Part shown: positions 11,801-23,588 of the stretch, one piece after another
Layout of the letters: each line of letters starts with the position of its first letter
Position numbering within the stretch: the first letter of the stretch is position 1
Assembly (NCBI GenBank): GCA_023231475.1
Contig: JALJEE010002733.1
Location: forward strand, 1-64,000
Origin: Seison nebaliae
Lineage: Eukaryota; Rotifera; Pararotatoria; Seisonacea; Seisonidae
Direction: 5' to 3'
Length of the DNA: 64,000 nucleotides
The notes under the pieces: generated by a model
What the model saw: the letters and a program-made list of their open reading frames with translations, nothing else
The model's database searches: none
What the model was told of the DNA's origin: nothing
Translations under genes and position numbers: made by a program

Positions 11801-14800
11801 ATTATGATTTCATCGATATTGATGTTCATCAATTTGGATTCAAATTAAAATTAAATAATTATCTCGAACGTGATTGGAAGAGTGAAACGAATGTGAATGT
11901 ATATGATTTTGAGAAAGAGTTTGAAGAGAAATTGAACGTTTTCTTTAACGATTTACAAGAGGAAGATATTTATACAAATTCTCTTCGTCTCTCATGTGAT
12001 CATGAAGATAATTTGGGAAGTAAAATGGAACATATGATCGAACCCGTCTTCATTTCTGATACACAACGATTCTCTTTCCGCATCATTTTCACTTTCCGAA
12101 ATTTCACTTTACAATGTGAAATTTTCTTTCCAATTCTCATCTTTAATAAAGTGGGGAATGGACTCGATATCCGTTTCACGAGTGAATGTGTCGCCACCGT
12201 TCCCAATGAAGATAAAGGATATCCTATTCTCAATATTAATCGACGTTTGAGTGAAGTGATTGGGAATAAAGTGTCGATTCGAATTATCAATTTCGAATAT
12301 TGGTCAACGAAATTTGATTTGAATGAAGTTCAAAATTTCTTTTCTGTTTATTGTAAAGATCAAGATAAACGGAAACATCGATTAGGTATCAATATTGCTC
12401 TCTCATCAGCTGGTCGTACAAAATTAGTTACGATATTTCCATTTCATATGATTATGAATCATTTTGATAGTGCCGTTCTTCAAATTCTCGAATGTGGTTC
12501 TGATCAGATCACTGGTACTTGTCAATGGAAAGATGTTCAACCGAAAGTCTGTTCTCCTTTCTTTCCAATGGATAATTTGAATAGTGATTATAAAGCAAAA
12601 ATGAAAGTTCGCATTCGTGGTGATACGATGGAGGAAGATGATTTGACACATTTCTGGTATATGAAAAAACATACGACGATTTTATTAATGACAAAAAGTG
12701 AATATTTGAGAAAAAATTTAAATTTATCAGCCATTTGTGTTGATGTTGTTGTTCATCCGAATTCGGCAACTGTTCATTTCTATCCATATGCTCCAATTCT
12801 AAAAGGAATTAATGCGGAAATGGAATATTTATCAACTCAACCAGAAGATGAGACATTTGAAGATGCCGAAACTGATCACACGTCTAATTTACATGATGAA
12901 TCATTTGATGGACAATTAATGGATATGAAAATCAGTTCAATAGAACAAGAGAAGAAAATTAAAAAGAAAAGTAATAGTAATGATGATGATGATGATGATG
13001 TGGATGTGATTGAGAAGAATGGAACAGAAATCAATCAACGTGATGTGAATTGTATTAGTAATGGATCGCGTGCATTCATTCAAATGATTAATCTCATTAA
13101 TGATGATTATCGATTAGAATATTATCAAACGAACGAACCATCAAAATTACGTTGTTTATCATATGGTCAATCCGAATTATTTGTATGGCCTGATCCAACA
13201 TTAAAACGAGAGATTACTTGGTTAGTGAAATGGGGAGAAGAAGTCATTTCTCAATCATTCATTAATGATCGAACGATAACAGGTGAAATCATTCATGAAT
13301 ATAAACATGATAATCTTCAATTTGAAATGATTCCATTATTTGTTGGATATCCCATCATTCTCTTTACTTCCAATGAAATGTTAATAAATATTCGTAAAAA
13401 GAAATTGGCACGAATCAGTCGTGATTTAGATAGTCAGAAATTAACATTATCCTTCTCTCATATCGGTATTTCCATCATTGATGATAGTCGTCGTATGGAA
13501 TTATTTTATTTGAGATTTATTCAATCTCATCCAATTTGGAGATATTTAAAAAATGGAGATTGGATCGATTTCGGAAAAACGAATTGTGATGTTCTTCAAA
13601 AATTCTATGAACGTTACGTGAAAGAGAAAGAAAGTGAATTTCCAATTGAACAGAAATTAATACAATTACAAAATCCAAAAATCCCTATACGGGGAATGGA
13701 AACGGCCAATTTCGCCGCTATGACATTGAGAACGACTGATAATCAATTTCTTCAAATTCATCAATTCATTTCCGCCGGATTAGCTCTCAATCTTCAAATG
13801 GGTATCACAGACATTCTCTTCGAACTTTTTATATTTAATCTCCAAATCGATAATTGTGTTTACGGTACAACATATCCAGTAGTACTCGTTCGATTACCGT
13901 TATTAAAGAAGGAGAAAGAATTACACAACGATTTACCTTTAGTCGCGTTGAGTTCGAGAATTCAATTTAGTGAAACGATGAAACGAGTCACATTTCTAGA
14001 GATGGCATTACAACGATTCGAATTGAAAGCAGATTCAAATAGTGTGACGAATGCTTTCCTTTTGGCTGGTACGAAATTATTTAAAGAGATAATCGATATG
14101 GATAAAGAATATGCTTATTATAATCGACCATTATTTTATTCGACTGAATTACATCGGAAAGTGGATAAAGAAAAGATTTTTTATAGTAAACTTCTCATCG
14201 AATCATTACAAGCAATCGTCTCACAAAATACTCGATCTACCGAAGTGGCACCATGGTCTGATAATGTTTATTTGAATCGTTTAATTAATAGTGTAATGGG
14301 TGTGTTAGATGTGAAGAATTGTAATGTTGATATACCAAGATTTATTGTTGATGGAGAATTCTTATCGATGGATGAGATATATTCTCGATTGTGGACACAT
14401 TTCTCTTCGGAATTCTGGAAGATTGCAATGAATGCTATCATTTCACTCTCTATCATTGGTAGTCCAGCTGATGTTATCAAAGGTTTGAAAGCAGGAACAG
14501 ATGAATTGATTTATGGACCTTATAATGCATCAATGGTAGAAACGGAGAATATGGCTTCAGGTCTACTTACTGGTGTCACCAGATTTATGGGTGCTACAGC
14601 TGGTGAAGCAGCTGGAATTGTTGGGAATGTAACAAATGTTATGTCGAAAGGTATTGCAGCCGCATCATTAGATCCACAATATCAGAAGAGACGATATGCA
14701 TTCAAAGCACAAAATACGAAAACTTTTGGAGAAGGAATGGGAAAAAATATTTGGAGTTTTCGAAATAATTTCCAAGAAGGATTCACTGGTATTTATAAAA

Positions 14801-15630
14801 AGCCAATGGAAGGATATCGGGAGAGTGGAGCAACCGGTGCTGTTAAAGGCGTTTTCAAAGGTCTATTGGGCGCCGTAACTCGACCAGCTGCAGGAATTCT
14901 CGAATTAGCCTCAGGCACATTAGGAGAAGTGAAAAAGTTCTTTTTTTTTTTTTAATTCCAATCATTCTCTTCTTTTAATAATTCTTTCAGAGTGACAACT
15001 AATGAAGAATTAGTTTTACCATCAAGGAAATTTCGTGCTATTAATATCGATGGAGTAATTCGAGAATATGATGCGGACGAAGCTGAAGGAAATTATGTTT
15101 TACAAGTTCAATTAATTTTATTTCTCTCTCTCTTTATTATATTGGACACATTTTAGATTATTGCTATTCGTGAATTTAATCGTCGTTCTTATTATGTCGC
15201 TCATGCTTGGTTAGATAACGGGAAGACGAATGTCATAATCAGTACTAGTGAGTTAGTGAAATTGATGATTATGAATAATTATTTTAAATAAATAAATAAT
15301 AATTATTATTTTCATTTTATTCATCCAATTCTCGTAGAGGAGTATTCTATGCAATACAAGATTTGATGAAGTTATGGATAATTGATTGGTCGTATCAGTG
15401 GGTGGATTTGAAATATTCTCCAATTTTCGATGAAGCGAAAAGTTGCGTAAATATTGTGAGTAAAGTTTAGAATTTAAATTGAATTTATTCAATGAATTTT
15501 CTCATGAAATTATTTTTAGGATAATCGTCCAATTGGTCGATCAGTTCTAATTAAAGATACCGGTTTGGCAAAGAAGTTTATTCTCTTGTCCAGTGAAGCG
15601 TACAAAAGACGTTGTCAAACATTAATTTGA
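4096..15630 (+). CDS. VPS13: VPS13 bridge-like lipid transfer protein
   Basis: VPS13 proteins are rod-shaped conduits that move phospholipids in bulk at organelle contact sites. The start is ATG 4096 (MVFESVVAHLVDRWIGGYIE), matching the canonical MVFESVV chorein N-terminus; a GTG two codons upstream is not needed. The model is exons 4096-14936, 14991-15105, 15157-15247, 15340-15455 and 15520-15630, with all phases matching, giving about 3757 residues. This is the upper end of the VPS13A/C range. Visible parts are the chorein domain (about 1-115), long repeating beta-groove segments, a VAB/SHR-BD region in the 2700s-2800s, a C-terminal ATG2-like region (about 3455-3614, with GPYNASMVETENMASGLL and GIAAASLDPQYQKRR) and a PH-like tail spread over exons 2-5. 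A pure AAT run (8815-8850) encodes 12 Asn. Introns are 51-92 bp and all lie in the last 700 bp. I cannot separate VPS13A from C by eye. Confidence 0.97.
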
Positions 15631-16235
15631 ACGAAATGATACGTACATTTAATTATTCAGTCTTATTATATTTATTTATCAATTCCCTAAATGTAGAAAA
15701 GAGAGCATTACTCTTTTTTATAAAGGAATTCAATTTGATTAAAGAATGAAGGAAAATTCGTCGTACAATTACACTTATTTCATATATCGTTCATTTCTTT
15801 CTCACTTTCTTCTCTCATTAATAAACTTCAGAACTTCTTTTATATACTTATTCGATTATTCATCGACTATTGTTAGATTATTCAAGAGATGATATAACTT
15901 ATATAAATTCTTCCCAAAGAATTTTCAAATTAAACTTTTATCAAGAAACTTCAATTTTAGATATTTTCCAAAATTTCTTTCTTTTCATCAAACTTGTTTG
16001 ATAACGATGAAATTTTAAAACAAGTTGAGACGAAGAAAATTTAGTTTGGACATTTGAAATTGACGAATATTTCGGATTTAGATATAATGTTCAATTTATT
16101 CTAAACTTTTTTATGATATCGTTACGTACTAATGGAAAGTTTTACAAAACTTTTAGATTATATATATTTTAAGACGGAGTATTATTTGTTTTATTATCAC
16201 ACGTAAAACTGTTAGCTAATAATAGGAAACGTCAC
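15631..16235. other. VPS13 3' region and intergenic
   Basis: AATAAA at 15820-15825, about 190 bp after the VPS13 stop, is a likely polyadenylation signal. The rest shows no gene. Confidence 0.5.
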
Positions 16236-16244
16236 CATGGAAAT
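16236..16244. repeat. 9-bp target site duplication, left copy
   Basis: CATGGAAAT abuts the left end of the 487-bp MULE and is repeated exactly at its right end. Confidence 0.85.
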
Positions 16245-16731
16245 GAGTCCAGGACATAAGAGCCACCAGACAAAAGAGCCACGAGACAAAAGGGCTACGG
16301 ATAAAAGAGCCCATTCATGTTTGGAACAATTTCGAAGCAATGCGGAAAAACAGCACTCCTTCTATTACTAATAATATTGCGGAACGTTTTAATAATTATT
16401 TCAATCGAATATACTCGGTATATTCCGATTCTTGGACAACATCGAAGAAGTTGAAACATACACCGAGATAAGGATTGTGGAAACAGAAAAGAATAAAAAT
16501 CCAAAAATGAAGAAGAAAACACTTACTGCTCAATTGAAAAACTTAATTGACAAATTTGGTAGGATGGACTTTTCATCATATTTCGAAGAAATAAAGAAAA
16601 TTATATGAACTATTATAGATAGTATATCTATAATATAGTAAATATCTTATTTTTAGAAGTATGCGTTGCTCTTTTGTCCGTAGCTTTTTTGTCCATGGCT
16701 GATTTGTACCGTGGCTCTTTTGTCCTTCCTA
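16245..16731 (+). mobile_element. Deleted MULE with iteron-built terminal inverted repeats
   Basis: The 487-bp element is flanked by identical 9-bp duplications CATGGAAAT (16236-16244 and 16732-16740), the size expected of Mutator-like elements. Its ends, about 70 bp each, are inverted repeats made of about four tandem units near 16 bp around GACAAAAGAGCCACG (left 16245-16314, right 16662-16731). Inside, from 16313, a frame reads IHVWNNFEAMRKNS, then TPSITNNIAERFNNYF, which is the C-terminal part of MULE transposases. A second frame near 16505-16607 gives LTAQLKNLIDKFGRMDFSS, the likely C-terminus. The DDE core is absent, so it is non-autonomous. Confidence 0.85.
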
Positions 16732-16740
16732 CATGGAAAT
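16732..16740. repeat. 9-bp target site duplication, right copy
   Basis: CATGGAAAT abuts the right end of the 487-bp MULE and matches the left copy with no mismatch, so the insertion is either young or well preserved at its borders. Confidence 0.85.
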
Positions 16741-17633
16741 AGAGGAAGAAGAAATCTTCTGGGATATAGATTCTATATACTATATAACAGTCGTATATCG
16801 GTAGATATGGAACTTCACAATTCGCATTCCTCTTTGTCATGGGAACATTCCCAAGGTAATATAGAAAAATTTTAATTATTCTAATCTTTCTACATAACCA
16901 AATATTGAAATTTCTCATCGTTTGCCTCCACATTTGATCTCTGAAAAGTGAGTTGGAAAATGAATGAAAATGTATCGGACGTTCTCGGATACTAAGGAAA
17001 ATTAATTTTCAACAAGAGAACATTCGTTCGAGCGGTATTGATAAGAACAATGTATTTCGTTCTGGTTCAACTGATTTTCAAAAATCAGATATCACAATTA
17101 TATTCGAGAACAGTCCATTTTTGATCGTGTTCGTGTGAACAGCACTAACCATAACTTATGACGTTTTCAACGGTTGACGAAGTGCTTTATCCTAATTTCC
17201 ATTATCCAGAAATCTTATCATCTCTTTTTGTTTTTTTCGACACCCTTTTTCGTCAATGTAGACTCTACATTGTAGAGTCTAAATCTTTACACTTTGTCAT
17301 TTCTTGTATAACTTAATACTATTACGTACAGGGTACAATGAAATTTTCCAAATTTTATATTTAACGTTATGCAAAGAATATGATCGATTGTTGATGAAAG
17401 GGATCATTTCTCGATGAGATTGAAAATTGAGACGGAAAGGATACATCATAAAAAATCAGCGGAATCATATTTTGGTAAATGGAAGGTATCCCTGACATTT
17501 CTCTTTACTAGGTACCTCTCTCTCTCTCTTCATTTTTAGATTTAGCATTAAAAAAATCGGAGATAGCTTCCTTTTTTTCATATTTTCTTAGGAAAGAGAT
17601 GATAGGTCAGTGATAACTTCCTGCAATCCCGCA
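16741..17633. other. No gene seen; contains a short perfect hairpin
   Basis: This is AT-rich with short chance frames. A perfect hairpin with 10-bp arms TAGACTCTAC / GTAGAGTCTA and a 3-nt loop lies at 17259-17281. Its origin is unknown. Confidence 0.5.
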
Positions 17634-17965
17634 TAGGGAGAAGGACAAAAGAGCCACGAGCCACGCAATATTATTAGTAATAGAAGGAGTGCTGCTTTCC
17701 CGCATTGCATCGAATTTGTTCCAAACATGAATGAGAAAATGGTTATTTATCAAATTATTCCGAATATCCCGATAACCAATGAATTGTTGGTGGAAATAAT
17801 TAAAAATCGGATCCCAAGTTAATGGAGCGTTGTGATAAAATTTTTTAAACTCGAGTTCAACTTTATTGATAGGAATGATGGAAAGAGCGGAAAGAGAATT
17901 TGAAAAATTGAATTGACACATTTGACACGATGGACTTTTCGTCATATGTTGAAGAAATATTGTTC
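17634..17965 (-). mobile_element. Second MULE remnant, internally rearranged
   Basis: The left end at 17634-17664 repeats the iteron GGACAAAAGAGCCACGAG of the element at 16245. The minus strand then codes for FLIHVWNKFDAMRESSTPS, TNNIA and, further upstream in the protein, LSALSIIPINKVELEF and DPIFNYFHQQFIG, typical of the region before the MULE C-terminus. Yet 17900-17960 matches the C-terminal end (TMDFSSYVEEI) on the plus strand. The coding segment is therefore inverted relative to the remaining tail. No matching right terminal repeat was found. It is a dead, rearranged copy of the same family. Confidence 0.75.
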
Positions 17966-19786
17966 CTGTTCATTACTTATCACTAAGAGTGGCATCAATG
18001 TTAAATACTAGAATGATATATTCTAAGATATAATTCTTTGCTTGGGAGCCCTGGAATGACACCTAGGACGTTAAATTAATTATGTCTCTCGTCATTATTC
18101 ATCAAGTTTCGTATCTGTTTTTTTTAAAAATCAGACTAACCTTGAATTTTAATGAATAATTTAATTAATGTGGATGCCGGTTTTGATCTAATTTCGACTG
18201 CCGGACATTGCTACCACTTTTAACTTATTCTTTGTTGTCTAGAACGGAGTTTCACGTCATTTTCACATTTGGGTAAAGCTTAGAGAAAAGTGTGCACTTA
18301 TGATGAAATATGACTGGAAGCTTTAAGTCAGTAGTAAGTATATCGTTAGTTAAAAAGTTTTTTCTTCTTAAGTGTTACATAATATAATCTAAAGTTTTAT
18401 TTTCACTCAAATTACTTAATGAAGTATAATTTCACACCTTTTCTATAGAGTGGTGAAACTTTGGTTTTGAAGAATATGAGATAATTCTGCCTAATTATGA
18501 TCACACAATTATGATCGGTTTACATGATCATTAGATCCAGTGTTATCGCATCCATATAAAAAAATCGCAAAGATTTGTCAATAGTGTCCGAAATTCGAAG
18601 GCGTTTGAACATAATTTATACCAAAACATTCATATAAAAAGAAATGTTCTCTCAAATCAACACTCAAAGATTTTCCCATTTTAGTCCGCGACACAGTTTG
18701 AAAACCGTTAATTCAATAGAAAAACATGTATCTTTTCTTTTTATAACATTTTTATTTCTTAAAAACTTTATTATATTGCTTTGTTAGTAAGACCGTTTTC
18801 ATCGTTGACAATTGCAGTATCAGCAGATGAAAACTGGTTCCTCATGTAGCCATATGATCGATTGATGTATATTATTTCTCGTCTTACTATTGAGAACAAA
18901 GAAAAAATAATAATGAAATGAAGTTTAATGTTTGAAAATAGAATTGTCGCTTTACATAGTGTTTAATTATAGATAACCGAGAAAATTGTGACTTATTTTT
19001 CTTTTGTTCCAGGTGGTTTCTTTATTGTTGCTCTATATCTCTTCAATGAACTTTAAATACTTCAGTTAGAGTTTGTTCGTCAAGAACTGAATATAATTTT
19101 CTTACTTTATATTTTCAGATTTTTATTATGCAACTCTATTTACTTTACTGTCCTTATTATCACTTAATTTTTTATTCATAATTTCATGTAAATTATGTAA
19201 CAGATGGAAATGTTGTCATACATTATTAGCATTGCATTAATAAAATTTCCCATTATGCTTTTAATTACTTTCAACTGCTTTCGTCAACTGACATGAATTA
19301 TATTTTCGTCAATTTCTTGAATTTTTGAATGTATCTATTATCCAACGTAAATCAAATAAGTAACTTTTTTCTTTATATTTATATTTTATATTTTTCTGTA
19401 ATTTTAATCGGTCATTATCGATTTTCTATAATATTTGATCCGTTTTCTACTTCTATAATCTAATTCATGTTTTATAATCATTCATCAATAATATTTTTCA
19501 ATTATTTTCCTAACTGAATTCCTTAACTACTATTAAGAGTCTTACAAAAATTATTTTTCGCATAAATGATCATAGTTACAAAAAATTCTTCCAGTTCATT
19601 GAATGACAGATGTTTCATTCAATTTTCAATCAGAGTTCAATGATATTTTTAAGAAATTAGAGAATAAATGAATTATCTTTCTTGATTTACCAATTTAGAT
19701 AAATATAATTTTTTTTTTTGATATAATTATGGATAAATTTTTTGATCGATGATCTATTCATTTTAGATGTCGGACAACTGATTGAA
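17966..19786. other. Intergenic, no gene recognised
   Basis: About 1.8 kb of AT-rich DNA. A possible acceptor followed by a short hydrophobic frame (GGFFIVALYLFNEL, near 19014-19055) was seen, but no partner exon supports it. The last part is upstream of the fucosyltransferase. Confidence 0.45.
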
Positions 19787-20992
19787 ATGAAAGACAAATT
19801 CAAGGATTATTTAGCTATATTTCTGGTAGTTTGTGTATTTTATGGGACATATTTGTTTTTCCCCAAAATAAAGATAAGTTTCTCGGTCGTAAACGAAACT
19901 GATAAAGGACAATCAATAATTCAATCGATAGGAAATACATCGAGTAATTTGAATAGGAATAATTCTCACTATGGAAATACGACCAAAATTATTTTGTTAT
20001 GGGTTCCCTTTTTTTCGGTGAAAGATTATGGTTTCGGACTAGGTGGACCGGAACTCTTTCGAAAGAAAGGATGTCCGGAGACGAATTGTATGGTAACAAA
20101 TGATCGACGTTATTCGAAAGATGCCGATGCATTTGTCATGCATTTGAGAAATTATCGAGCCACGGACAAACCGAAAATACGGAAAAAGAATTCTCTTAAT
20201 ATCTTCTTCTTATACGAATCGCCTCCGAATACGCCGAGGTTGATGTTCTATAATAATTTTTTCCATCTGACAATGTCTTACCGATTGGAATCGATGAATA
20301 ATAAAATACGCGAATTAATTTACGATGCAAACTATTCTAATTTTAATCCAACAACTGACTTTACTGAAGATAAGGAATACGATATTTTGTGGTTCGTTTC
20401 CAATTGTCATACGAATTCGAAACGAGAAAAGATATACGATTACTTTCAACAAAATGGATTGACCGTCAATCGAATATCAAAAGCATGTCAACCAAGAAAT
20501 GATGAATATAGTAAAAAGTGTAAATATCAATATCAAGGGGCAGATTCGAAAGAATGTGCAAAATTCTTTTCAAAACATCGATTCTATTTTGCAGCCGAAA
20601 ATGCTTTATGTGAAGGATATGTTACGGAGAAGATGTTCCTCCGACTTCAGTATCCACTCGTACCTATAGTTTATAATGGCGTGAAAGATGAAGAATATTA
20701 CAAGAATATGAATATTCCTTTAGATGCGATGGTGAACGTCAGAAATTTCTCTTCAATTGCTGAATTGACGCAACATATAATTAAAATAAAGAATGATAAA
20801 AAGTTGTTTAATTCTCTTGTTGAAAAACGTCGTCATTACAAGATTAAATATAATGGATATAAGTTTTGTGATTTGTGTACACGTTTACATTCATCTCTTC
20901 CCGTTCCACCACCTATTCAAAATATGGAAAGTTTTTGGCGAACGGATAAATGTATAAATCCAACTAATCTCTTTACAGATATTAAATTATAA
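19787..20992 (+). CDS. Fucosyltransferase, GT10 family (alpha-1,3 type)
   Basis: This is a Golgi type II membrane enzyme that moves fucose from GDP-fucose onto glycans. The start chosen is ATG 19787 (MKDKFKDYLAIFLVV), which puts a single membrane anchor at residues 8-26 behind a short cytosolic tail. The 401 residues fit the family. The luminal stem is Asn/Ser-rich. The GT10 landmarks are ESPPNTP (about 144-150), WFVSNCHTNSKREKIYDY (202-219) and the GDP-fucose motif FYFAAEN with GYVTEK (266-282), followed by a Pro/Cys-containing C-terminus. The family usually has AFEN where this has AAEN. The gene is one exon. AATAAA at 21061-21066 is the likely poly(A) signal. Acceptor specificity cannot be read from sequence. 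Confidence 0.93.
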   Translation: MKDKFKDYLAIFLVVCVFYGTYLFFPKIKISFSVVNETDKGQSIIQSIGNTSSNLNRNNSHYGNTTKIILLWVPFFSVKDYGFGLGGPELFRKKGCPETNCMVTNDRRYSKDADAFVMHLRNYRATDKPKIRKKNSLNIFFLYESPPNTPRLMFYNNFFHLTMSYRLESMNNKIRELIYDANYSNFNPTTDFTEDKEYDILWFVSNCHTNSKREKIYDYFQQNGLTVNRISKACQPRNDEYSKKCKYQYQGADSKECAKFFSKHRFYFAAENALCEGYVTEKMFLRLQYPLVPIVYNGVKDEEYYKNMNIPLDAMVNVRNFSSIAELTQHIIKIKNDKKLFNSLVEKRRHYKIKYNGYKFCDLCTRLHSSLPVPPPIQNMESFWRTDKCINPTNLFTDIKL

Positions 20993-21135
20993 TTCATTTG
21001 TTATTTCATCATTCCCATACTATTCCCTCCATTTTACTTTTCTTATTTATGCTAATCATAAATAAATATTTCTATGCATAAATCATTCAAAAAATAATAA
21101 AATCATTCACAATTCAAAAAAAACTTTTTTTTGAC

Positions 21136-21895
21136 ATGGCTGAATTATTAAAAAATTTAGGAAAGAATAATGAGAATCTATCGTCGCCGGATTCCAAGAA
21201 ACGTAAGAAGGATGTTCAGGACAGGTTAACGACAAAAGCACGAGTGTATGAAATGTCAACGGAGTTGAATTATCTGAATCTCAAAGTTGATGTAATCAAC
21301 CACAATATGGTGGAGTTAAATCGGAAAAACGACATCCTATTCAAAGAAATAAGAGATAACAATATTGCTATCTGCAAGTGTAATTTGGTGTTGGAGGAAA
21401 TCAAGTATGTAATATCCGAAGTTGAGGATGATTGAGTTAATATCCCAACACCATCAAAAATATTGGTACGGATGATTCGTCAACATCGACTGATTAATGT
21501 CTGGATTGTTTTGTGTCGGCTGCCCAGAGAGGTATTATAAATAATATAAATAATACCAGTGGTCCTACCGCTCCTTTCAGTACGGGCGCTCGAAGAATCA
21601 TGTTATGAATAAGAGCACAAATGGTAATAAAAGAAATAAGAAACCTCGTCCAACAGCTAAATGTTCGGGTGTGGAAGACTCATTAATAGTGGCGGTTCAC
21701 GAGGTCCCAGAATTGGCCACGAGAAGAGTCATTCTATCGAGAATCGATAGAACGATTCCTCTGGAAAATATTAATAAATTCCTTAAGAATCGTAACATTG
21801 AAGCTCGCGGAATTTCCAGAATTTGTAAGACGAAAGATAGAGAAACGATGAAGAGTCGATCTTCTAAAGTGATATCAAAATTAAATTTAATTTAA
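21136..21895 (+). mobile_element. LINE ORF1-like protein remnant
   Basis: Two frames lie in the order expected of a non-LTR ORF1. Frame one (21136-21435, 99 codons) has a basic Ser-rich start (SSPDSKKRKKD) and a heptad-like helix region (YEMSTELNYLNLKVDVINHN). Frame two (21605-21895) has a basic stretch (NKRNKKPRPTAKCSG) and an RRM-like segment (RRVILSRIDRTIPLENINKF, then LKNRNIEARGISR). A stop and frame change separate them. LINE ORF2 pieces follow from 23589, so this is probably the ORF1 end of that element, with a MULE in between. Confidence 0.6.
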
Positions 21896-22039
21896 AACAA
21901 TTTGCATTATTTTTTATTATATTTACATGTTATTCTTTTTTTGCTTTTATGCAGATATTATTTGATACCCATATTTGAATTTTAATTATTTTGTATTCAA
22001 ATTTTAATTATTTTTAACTGTTTTTAATTTTTATTACTT

Positions 22040-23127
22040 ATGAACGATGATATTAACACGTTAAGGTTTATTTTGGTTTATATATACATGTATAGTAATA
22101 GATGTGTAGTAAGCAAGGATATTTTTGATAGTAAGAATTTATATGAAGATATGAAGAGGTTAGTTATGGAGAAAGGATATACGGTTTCTGAAGCAATTAA
22201 CAAGGCGGCGGAAAAGTCATCAAAGGAAGTATGCGCAGAATTGCCCGATATGAAAATAATGAAACGAACGTTGCGAACCTTTAAACCGACGATGAAGATT
22301 CCAATTGCACAGAATAAGTTCTTTGAACTTCCACCAAATATGAAGATGTTCAACGGAGAAAATATAATACAATATGGCTTATATTTATAATGATAAGGAA
22401 GAATTTAGATCAATGTTTATTTCGACACTTCAATGCATGAATCATCTGAAAGAAGCCAATCATATCTACGTGGATGGTACATTTTCTACGTGCCCAAAAT
22501 TTTTCCACCAATTGTATACTGTTTCAACTTCGTCGGGGGTTTATTATCAAACAAAACAACAAGTACATATGAAAAATGATTCAGTTTTTTAAAGAATCAA
22601 GTGAAAACAGAATCACACAATCTAAATGGACTTCGAAATGGCGGCGATTCATGAATGTTATTTCCATTTAAAACAAAATATTTGGAAATTTGTGCAAAGG
22701 AACGGATTAGTGGTCGATTATAAACAAGATATCGATGGACAGAAACATTTGTCAACGCAAGTCTCATAGTGCCGCAGAAATTAAATACTTATTCGCATAT
22801 TTCAACAAAAATTACGTTGGCATGGAAAATCCACCAAGATATGGAATCAAAATTTGGAGCAATTATGAACGAATTATATCGAATTTACCCCTGACAAATA
22901 ATTTATCTGAAGCAAACCATAACAGGTTTGCTTCAACATTTGGAGAAAGTACCCCAGACGTTTTCAGTTTTTTACAATCGATCAAGAAACAATTCACCAT
23001 AATCAAAATTAAATTAGCTCAAGATTATTCATCAATATCATCATCGTCGTACTTAACAATTTTAGAAAAAATAGAAAAATATCAAAAAGAAAACGCCGTC
23101 GAATTCTGTAAAGATTTGGAAATGTAA
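22040..23127 (+). mobile_element. Decayed MULE transposase
   Basis: A transposase in pieces. The N-terminal part, 22040-22390, begins MNDDINTLRF. Next is a catalytic-core segment 22374-22592 with YVDGTFSTCPKFFHQLYTV, the DGTF-x3-P-x2-F-x-QLYT hallmark of MULE/FLYWCH-type transposases carrying the first Asp. A segment near 22627-22740 has MDFEMAAIHECYFHLKQNI, the second Asp and the FHL-QNI motif. The C-terminal part 22735-23127 has RYGIKIWSNYERI and LTNNLSEANHNRF. Frames change between the pieces, and the stretch normally lying between the DGTF motif and the DFE motif is mostly missing. It is about as long as a transposase gene, but terminal repeats were not found. It sits between LINE ORF1 and ORF2 parts, so it probably inserted there. 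It is more diverged from the 16-18 kb MULEs than those are from each other. Confidence 0.85.
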
Positions 23128-23588
23128 AGAATAATTTTGTTTTATTTTCATTTTTTACTTTTTTGTTTTTTTATATAGATATTTTTTTCCCTTTTTAATA
23201 AATTCCATTAGTCCTTTTTTCAAAAAAATATCTGAAATGTACTTAAGTTATTTTGTCCTAATTCTAAAAAGTGATCGTTTTGGGTAATATTTTTTATGGC
23301 GTTCAAACAGACTTTTACCGGATGAGATATAGATTAAAAAAAAAAAATCAATGTAATTGGATATTAATTTATATTAATTAATATATGGATTTATATTAAT
23401 ATAAAGACCATGTATTTAGGTTTGAATTTACAATTTTTCGAAAAGTCGATTTTTTTTATTTTTCAAGGAACAAATGTCCCAAATTTTAAATAAATTACTA
23501 AAATTAATGAAAGTAGCATAGTACTATCTTGTATAGCATTTCAAGCTCTTTCTAAAGATGCCAAATTTAACATCATACGTTAAATATT
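23128..23588. other. AT-rich stretch between MULE and LINE parts
   Basis: There is no gene. It has T-rich and A-rich runs and a TTAATATA-type low-complexity patch near 23350-23400. It may include the MULE's right end and LINE sequence. Confidence 0.4.

Noticed and set aside
18990-19060. Acceptor-like site followed by a short hydrophobic frame
   Set aside because: No upstream exon in phase was found and the frame is only about 14 codons.
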